From an uncultured Actinomycetes bacterium (lineage in GTDB: Bacteria; Actinomycetota; Thermoleophilia; Solirubrobacterales; 70-9): DNA of 26,972 nucleotides. Positions 22,863-26,972 of this stretch are shown piece after piece; position 1 is the first letter of the stretch; each line of letters begins with the position of its first letter. The notes beneath the pieces were generated by a model. The model searched no databases. It saw nothing but the letters and a program-made list of their open reading frames with translations, and was not told the DNA's origin. The stretch covers positions 1 to 26,972 of the forward strand of contig CAMLHB010000009.1 of the NCBI GenBank assembly GCA_946479725.1. The letters run 5' to 3'. A program made the translations under genes and the position numbers.

Positions 22863-24146
22863 CTACACCACGGCTAAGTCTCTGAACCGGTGCAGCTCCG
22901 CCGAAGGCACCTTCGCGTGCACCAACACCCCATCCTCACGCTCGGTCCGCTCCAGATCCCCCGCCACTTCGTGCAGCTCGTGCAACCGCCCGCCCTCGGA
23001 GTAAGGAATCAGCAGCTCCACCTCGGTCAGCGTCTCCTCGAACGCCTTCTCGATCCGCTCCCGCAACCCGTCCAGCCCAACCCCCTCCTGGGCGGAGACC
23101 AGGACCGCCTCGGGGTGGTCGAGCTCGGCCTCCTGGCGCTCCTCATTGCTCAGCAGGTCGACCTTGTTGAAGACCAGGAGATGCGGCTTCTCGCCAGCGC
23201 CGATCTCCTCCAGGACCTCATCCACCGCCGTCATGTTGGCCAGCCGCCGCTCCTCGGTCGCCGAGGCGTCGACGACGTGGAGGATCAGGTCGGCCAACAC
23301 GGTCTCCTCGAGGGTCGCCTTGAAGGCCTCGACCAGCTGGTGGGGCAGCTTTTCGATGAAGCCGACGGTGTCGGTCAGCAGGTAGTCGCGCCCGGAGAGC
23401 TCGAAGGTGCGGGTGGTCGGGTCGAGGGTGTGGAAGAGCCGGTCGCGGACCTCGACCTCGGCCCCGGTCAGGGCGTTCAGCAGCGTCGACTTGCCGGCGT
23501 TCGTGTAGCCGGCGAGGGCGACGCGCGGGAGCGAGGAGCTTTCGCGGCGGGCGCGCATCACGCCGCGGTTCTTTTCGGTCTCGCGCAGCCGCCTCCGCAG
23601 CGCCGCGATGCGGTTGCGGGCGAGGCGGCGGTCGGTCTCGATCTGGCTCTCGCCCGGGCCCCTGGTGCCGATGCCGCCGTCCATGCGCCCGGCGCCGAGG
23701 CGCTCGAGGTGGGTCCAGAGGCCCCGCATTCGGGCCATGTTGTATTCGAGCTGGGCCAGCTCGACCTGCAGCTTGCCCTCGGCCGAGTGGGCGTGGTCGG
23801 CGAAGATGTCGAGGATCACCGCGGTGCGGTCGATCACCGGCACCCCGAGGGCGGCCTCGAGGTTGCGCTCCTGGCGCGGCGCCAGCTCGTCGTCGCAGGC
23901 GACCAGGTTGGCGCCGATGGCGGCGATCTCGGCCTTCAGTTCGGTCAGCCGGCCGCGGCCGAAGTAGCGGTCGGGATCGGGCTGGGGGCGCTGCTGGGTA
24001 GCCACCCCGACGGTGGCGACGCCGGCGGTGAGGAGCAGCTCGCGCAGCTCCCCCAGCGCCTCCCCCTCGGTGCGGCCGTCGACGATGCCGATCGCCAGCG
24101 CGCGCTGGCGCGCCCTGCGACTGCTGCCGTTTTCCGAACCTTGCAC
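22863..24146 (-). CDS. hflX: Ribosome-associated GTPase HflX
   Basis: A 427-residue HflX. The amino-terminal HflX domain includes PDRYFGRGRLTELK and VPVIDRTAVILDIFADHAHS, followed by the helical linker with the glycine-rich GAGRMDGGIGTRGPGESQIE. The G domain has G1 GYTNAGKS (213-220), G3 DTVGFIEKLP and G4 NKVD. HflX splits stalled or hibernating 70S ribosomes and binds GTP. The start is a GTG at 24146, 8 nt after TACAAT and without a ribosome binding site. The gene ends 2 nt before a long hairpin. It is divergent from the epimerase with only 47 nt between. Confidence 0.97.
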   Translation of the reverse strand: MQGSENGSSRRARQRALAIGIVDGRTEGEALGELRELLLTAGVATVGVATQQRPQPDPDRYFGRGRLTELKAEIAAIGANLVACDDELAPRQERNLEAALGVPVIDRTAVILDIFADHAHSAEGKLQVELAQLEYNMARMRGLWTHLERLGAGRMDGGIGTRGPGESQIETDRRLARNRIAALRRRLRETEKNRGVMRARRESSSLPRVALAGYTNAGKSTLLNALTGAEVEVRDRLFHTLDPTTRTFELSGRDYLLTDTVGFIEKLPHQLVEAFKATLEETVLADLILHVVDASATEERRLANMTAVDEVLEEIGAGEKPHLLVFNKVDLLSNEERQEAELDHPEAVLVSAQEGVGLDGLRERIEKAFEETLTEVELLIPYSEGGRLHELHEVAGDLERTEREDGVLVHAKVPSAELHRFRDLAVV

Positions 24147-24154
24147 TCAGGGGA

Positions 24155-24160
24155 ATTGTA
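24155..24160 (-). promoter_or_regulatory. -10 box TACAAT of hflX
   Basis: TACAAT on the minus strand is 8 nt before the GTG start of hflX. It is the best -10 match in the window. The opposing epimerase -10 lies 20 nt away, so the two promoters overlap. Confidence 0.55.
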
Positions 24161-24180
24161 CGGGCCGCCCCAAAGCCGGA

Positions 24181-24186
24181 TAGTGT
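24181..24186 (+). promoter_or_regulatory. -10 box TAGTGT of the epimerase gene
   Basis: TAGTGT is followed by 7 nt and the GTG at 24194. No ribosome binding site is present, so a leaderless transcript is likely. It faces the hflX promoter. Confidence 0.45.
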
Positions 24187-24193
24187 CCCCGCC

Positions 24194-25189
24194 GTGAAGG
24201 TCTTCCTCACCGGGGGAACCGGCTTCATCGGCGGCGAGGTTGCGCGCCAGCTGCGGGCCCGCGGCGACGAGGTCGCCTGCCTCGTCCGCAGCCCCGGCAA
24301 GGCGGCGAAGCTGACCGAGCTCGGCTGCGAGCTGGTCGCCGGCGACCTCGGCGACGAGGCGGCGATCCGCCAGGGCATGGCCGGCTGCGACGCGGTGATC
24401 CACGCGGCGGCGATGTACGAGGTCGGGATCCCGGCCAAGCAGCGCCCGGCGATGTGGGAGGCGAACGTGGTCGGCACCGAGCGGGTGATGAAGGCGGCGC
24501 AGGCGGAGAAGATCCCGCGGATCGTCTACGTCTCCACCGTCGGCATCTTCGGCAACACCCACAAGAAGGTCGTCGACGAGAGCTACAAGAACCCCGAGAC
24601 CGACTTCACCTCCTACTACGAGGAGACCAAGCTCGAGGCCCACAAGGTCGTCCAGCGGCTGATCGACGACGAGGGTCTGCCGGCGATCATCGTCCAGCCC
24701 GGCGGCGTCTACGGACCCGGCGACACCTCGCAGGTCGCCGACCTGCTGGAGCAGTTCTTCGCCGGCAAGCTGCCGCTGATGCCGTTCCCCGAGCTGGGGA
24801 TCTGCATGACCCACGTCGAGGACATCGCCGGGGGGATCCTCCTCGGCCTCGACAAGGGGAAGCTCGGCGAGACCTACGTGATCAGCGGGCCGGTGACGAC
24901 GATGCGGGAGGCGATCGAGACGGTGGCCAAGGTCAGCGGGCGCAAGGCGCCGAAGCGGGCGCTGCCGACCGGGCTGATGAAGATGATGATTCCGGTTGGG
25001 CCGCTGGTCGGCAAGGTGATGGGGCAGCCGCCGAACCTGCGGGAGCTGATCTCGTCTGCTGACGGGGTGACCTTCTGGGCGCGTTATGACAAGGCCGAGC
25101 GGGAGCTTGGGTATTCGCCGCGGGGGATGGAAGAGGGGTTGCGGCAGACGTTGGAAGCGGATGATCGCTTCCCGGCTCCAACCGCTTAG
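24194..25189 (+). CDS. NAD(P)-dependent epimerase/dehydratase (extended SDR, dihydroflavonol-reductase-like)
   Basis: A 331-residue extended SDR. The cofactor motif TGGTGFIG is at 6-13 in MKVFLTGGTGFIGGEVARQL. The catalytic S/T is in YVSTVGIFG and Y142/K146 in YYEETK. LVRSPGKAAKL after the second strand suggests NADP+ (Arg). VQPGGVYGPGD is the usual post-catalytic motif. Related actinobacterial enzymes reduce or epimerise sugar or sterol substrates; this one is not assignable. The start is a GTG at 24194, directly at the first beta strand. The stop is 2 nt before hairpin repeat copy 2. Confidence 0.9.
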   Translation: MKVFLTGGTGFIGGEVARQLRARGDEVACLVRSPGKAAKLTELGCELVAGDLGDEAAIRQGMAGCDAVIHAAAMYEVGIPAKQRPAMWEANVVGTERVMKAAQAEKIPRIVYVSTVGIFGNTHKKVVDESYKNPETDFTSYYEETKLEAHKVVQRLIDDEGLPAIIVQPGGVYGPGDTSQVADLLEQFFAGKLPLMPFPELGICMTHVEDIAGGILLGLDKGKLGETYVISGPVTTMREAIETVAKVSGRKAPKRALPTGLMKMMIPVGPLVGKVMGQPPNLRELISSADGVTFWARYDKAERELGYSPRGMEEGLRQTLEADDRFPAPTA

Positions 25190-25191
25190 GG

Positions 25192-25256
25192 GAGAGTCGG
25201 GGGAGGACTCCCCGGACAACAGCGGGGAGGGTCCGGTGAGCCCTCCCCCGACTCTC
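25192..25256 (+). repeat. Hairpin repeat element, copy 2 (epimerase-hydrolase)
   Basis: A 26-bp stem with two mismatches (25192-25217 with 25231-25256) encloses the same 13-nt loop AACAGCGGGGAGG as copy 1. The outer stem differs in sequence (GAGAGTCGGGGGAGG start) yet is still self-complementary. It begins 2 nt after the epimerase stop and ends 1 nt before the TAAGCT box of the next gene. Confidence 0.85.
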
Positions 25257-25257
25257 G

Positions 25258-25263
25258 TAAGCT
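25258..25263 (+). promoter_or_regulatory. -10 box TAAGCT of the metallo-hydrolase gene
   Basis: TAAGCT is 7 nt before the ATG at 25271. GGTGAG at 25235-25240, inside the hairpin arm, is 17 nt upstream and could serve as a -35, exactly as in front of dut. Confidence 0.45.
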
Positions 25264-25270
25264 GGCGGCG

Positions 25271-26129
25271 ATGAGGGTCATTGACGTGATGCATTTGGGA
25301 CGCCCGCACGTGATTGGGTGCTGGGAGGTGGACGGTTCGCTTGTTGATCCGGGGCCGGAGTCTTCGCTCTCGACGGTGCTGGAGGCGATTGGGGGTGAGC
25401 AGCCGCGGGCGGTGCTGTTGACGCACATTCATTTGGATCATGCGGCGGCTACGGGGGCCTTGGTGCGGCGGTGGCCGGGGCTCGAGGTGTATGTCCATGA
25501 GCGGGGGGCGCCGCATTTGGTCGATCCCTCGAAGCTGCTGGCGAGCGCGGAGCGGCTTTATGGGGACAAGCTGAACTATTTGTGGGGGGAGATCCTGCCG
25601 GTGCCCGAGGAGAACGTTCGGGTCCTGCGGGGCGGCGAGACGGTGTTGGGGATGCGGGTCGCGTATACGCCTGGGCATGCCTCGCACCATGTCTGCTATC
25701 TCCACGAGGAGAGCGGGACGGCTTTCGTCGGCGACGTCGCCGCCTGTCGGATCCCGCCCTCTCACCTGATCGTGCCGCCCACCCCCCCCGCCCGACATCG
25801 ACGTCGAGGTCTGGGAGGAATCGCTGGACACGGTCGCCGGCTGGAGGCCCGAGCGCCTGGCCCTCACCCACTTCGGCGCCGTCGAGGACAACGTGCCCGC
25901 CTACATCGAGAAAGTGAAGGCGAGACTGCGCGAGGAGGCCGAGCTGGCGCGGCGGATGGAGAAGGCGGAGTACGACGCCGACAGCGAGGCCCGCATCCGC
26001 CGCGCCCTCGCCGCCGAAGGGATCGAGGGCGACACGGTCGACGAGCTGCTGCAGGCCGTTCCCACCGCCTACCAGTGGGGCGGCCTCGATCGCTACTGGC
26101 GCAAGCGGGCCGAGCTCGAAGCGGCCTAA
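25271..26129 (+). pseudogene. Metallo-beta-lactamase-fold hydrolase, frameshifted at a C8 run
   Basis: The first 173 codons encode an MBL-fold protein: metal motif THIHLDHAA (H52, H54, D56, H57), the later ligands in YTPGHASHHVCYLHEE and FVGDVAACRIPPSHL. After VPPTPP the frame turns to non-protein sequence. Dropping one C from the run at 25782-25789 restores a continuous reading: PPPDIDVEVWEESLDTVAGW, then ERLALTHFG with a further ligand His and a helical carboxy end to the TAA at 26127-26129. The corrected protein has about 285 residues. Related enzymes hydrolyse thioesters, lactones or phosphodiesters. The shift could be a sequencing error, a true inactivation, or slippage-based switching. 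The uncorrected frame runs on to 26209. The 3' end overlaps the next convergent gene by 4 nt. Confidence 0.85.
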
Positions 26130-26869
26130 CCGTACGTGGGGGCGTCGGCGAAGCGGGGTGGATAAGTCCCGCCGTCGCGGAGTTCACGGTCGCCGAGGGG
26201 TTCCGGTAGTTCGATGACGACGGGCGGCTCGATAATTCCGATGCAGGTATAGAAGCCGGGCGGAAGCGGACGCAGCCAGAGCGACACGAGGAGCTTTCCG
26301 CTCTGCTCCCTGAACTCCGGTTTCTGAAGCCGTTCATTCTGGCTTCGGCCGCTGGCGCAGTCACCAGGACCAAGGTTGACCTTGATCTTCCTGGTATCGG
26401 GGGTCAGCTTCTGCCCTTCGGCCAGTTCCCAGGTGATCGCCGGGATGTCGCGCCGGATGCTGCTCGGATCGCAGTCGGAGGCGTAGCTCTGCCATTTCCA
26501 AACGCCGCGCACGCGTTGGAAGTACATCCATTCCAGGTTCCGCTCGAGGCGGCCTGAGGCGAACTCGGCGATGCCGTGCTGTTCGCTGACCAGGCGCCAG
26601 CTGCGCTTGTGCACCCAGGGCAGGTTCTCGCGAACGAGGAACCGCCGCAAAGCCCGCTCCGAGGGCAGGGTCCCCCGCTCCGCCCGCGTCGACCCGGAGA
26701 AGGCGGCGACCGGGTCGAACGGCAGGCCACCGCAAGTCACGAGGTGCGGCCATTCGGGCCATTCGCTGACCGCGGGATCGGGCCCGCCGATCTTTTCGGC
26801 TCCGGCCGAGGCGGGAGGCAGCAGCAGGAGGAGGCCCACCGAGAGCGCCAACAGTCCCCGCAGTCGCAT
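26126..26869 (-). CDS. Secreted protein of unknown function
   Basis: A 247-residue protein with a clear signal peptide (MRLRGLLALSVGLLLLLPPASAGA, cleavage near residue 22-24). The mature part has no domain that I recognise. It carries four cysteines (LVTCGGLPF, ASDCDPS, GDCASG, FYTCIGI) that could form two disulfides, and ends in a beta-rich segment GFYTCIGIIEPPVVIELPEP. The ATG at 26869 is 5 nt after the stop of the aminotransferase gene, so both share a transcript. Its stop overlaps that of the metallo-hydrolase (CTAA). An extracytoplasmic binding protein is plausible, but no function can be claimed. Confidence 0.78.
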   Translation of the reverse strand: MRLRGLLALSVGLLLLLPPASAGAEKIGGPDPAVSEWPEWPHLVTCGGLPFDPVAAFSGSTRAERGTLPSERALRRFLVRENLPWVHKRSWRLVSEQHGIAEFASGRLERNLEWMYFQRVRGVWKWQSYASDCDPSSIRRDIPAITWELAEGQKLTPDTRKIKVNLGPGDCASGRSQNERLQKPEFREQSGKLLVSLWLRPLPPGFYTCIGIIEPPVVIELPEPLGDRELRDGGTYPPRFADAPTYG

Positions 26870-26874
26870 GGGAA

Positions 26875-26972
26875 TCAGCTGAGGTGCTCGCGCATCCGCT
26901 CGACCGCCTCTTCGATCCGCTCGTCGGGGGCGGTCAGGGCGATGCGGAAGAAGCCCTCGCCGCTCGGCCCGT
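26875..26972 (-). CDS. Class I/II aminotransferase, carboxy-terminal end only
   Basis: Only the last 32 codons are in the window. They read GPSGEGFFRIALTAPDERIE and then EAVERMREHLS, the characteristic end of fold-type I PLP aminotransferases; the GEGFFRIALT form is common in succinyl-diaminopimelate (DapC-like) and LL-diaminopimelate transaminases of lysine and wall synthesis. The PLP lysine and the rest lie outside. It is followed after 5 nt by the secreted protein gene on the same strand. Confidence 0.75.
   Translation of the reverse strand, partial: GPSGEGFFRIALTAPDERIEEAVERMREHLS

Overview
The window is gene-dense, GC-rich chromosomal DNA. It most resembles the Actinomycetota, and I would guess Thermoleophilia/Solirubrobacterales-like; that guess is inference. 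Support comes from the GC bias, frequent GTG/TTG starts, a WS/DGAT acyltransferase, a VKOR-DsbA pair, a MurT/GatD lipid II amidation pair, and several genes whose start codon lies 6-9 nt after a TANNNT -10 box (leaderless style). No rRNA, tRNA, CRISPR or classical insertion sequence was seen.

Layout. 1-744 (-): amino-terminal part of NAD+ synthetase. 826-2220 (+): secreted zinc metalloprotease, convergent with a WS/DGAT acyltransferase (2198-3661, -). 3869-4513 (+): RlpA-like cell-wall protein, convergent with dinB (4510-5592, -). 5623-7654 (-): a lower-GC patch holding one frameshifted gene (predicted winged helix, PIN-like nuclease domain, coiled coil, three membrane helices). 7847-8299 (+): unknown protein, separated by a hairpin terminator from a CcdA-type membrane protein (8354-9115, -). 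9191-12010 (+): SCP-x type thiolase, SDR and a methyltransferase. 11984-13024 (-): dCTP-deaminase-like membrane protein without the usual catalytic residues, divergent from a PfkB kinase (13119-14021, +). 14000-14665 (-): YqcI/YcgG-type protein. 14767-17966 (-): tightly coupled group of cyclophilin, peroxiredoxin, alpha/beta hydrolase, VKOR and DsbA-like thioredoxin. 18000-22310 (+): methyltransferase, lipid kinase, murT, methyltransferase, gatD. 22353-24146 (-): hflX and dut. 24194-26129 (+): epimerase and a frameshifted metallo-beta-lactamase-fold hydrolase. 26126-26972 (-): secreted unknown protein and the end of an aminotransferase.

Together the genes cover oxidative protein folding outside the membrane (VKOR, DsbA-like, cyclophilin, peroxiredoxin, with CcdA elsewhere), peptidoglycan maturation (MurT/GatD, RlpA-like), lipid metabolism (WS/DGAT, thiolase, SDR, lipid kinase) and nucleotide or ribosome housekeeping (dut, dinB, hflX, nadE).

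The most unusual observations are: (1) two copies of a long hairpin with an identical 13-nt loop and differing outer stems that still pair, each 2 nt after a stop codon and directly before a predicted leaderless promoter; (2) the PIN-like nuclease/membrane gene interrupted by a one-base shift; (3) a dCTP-deaminase-fold membrane pseudoenzyme; (4) a methyltransferase with an internal palindrome inserted between murT and gatD; (5) a CRP/GlxR-like operator in front of the RlpA-like gene.
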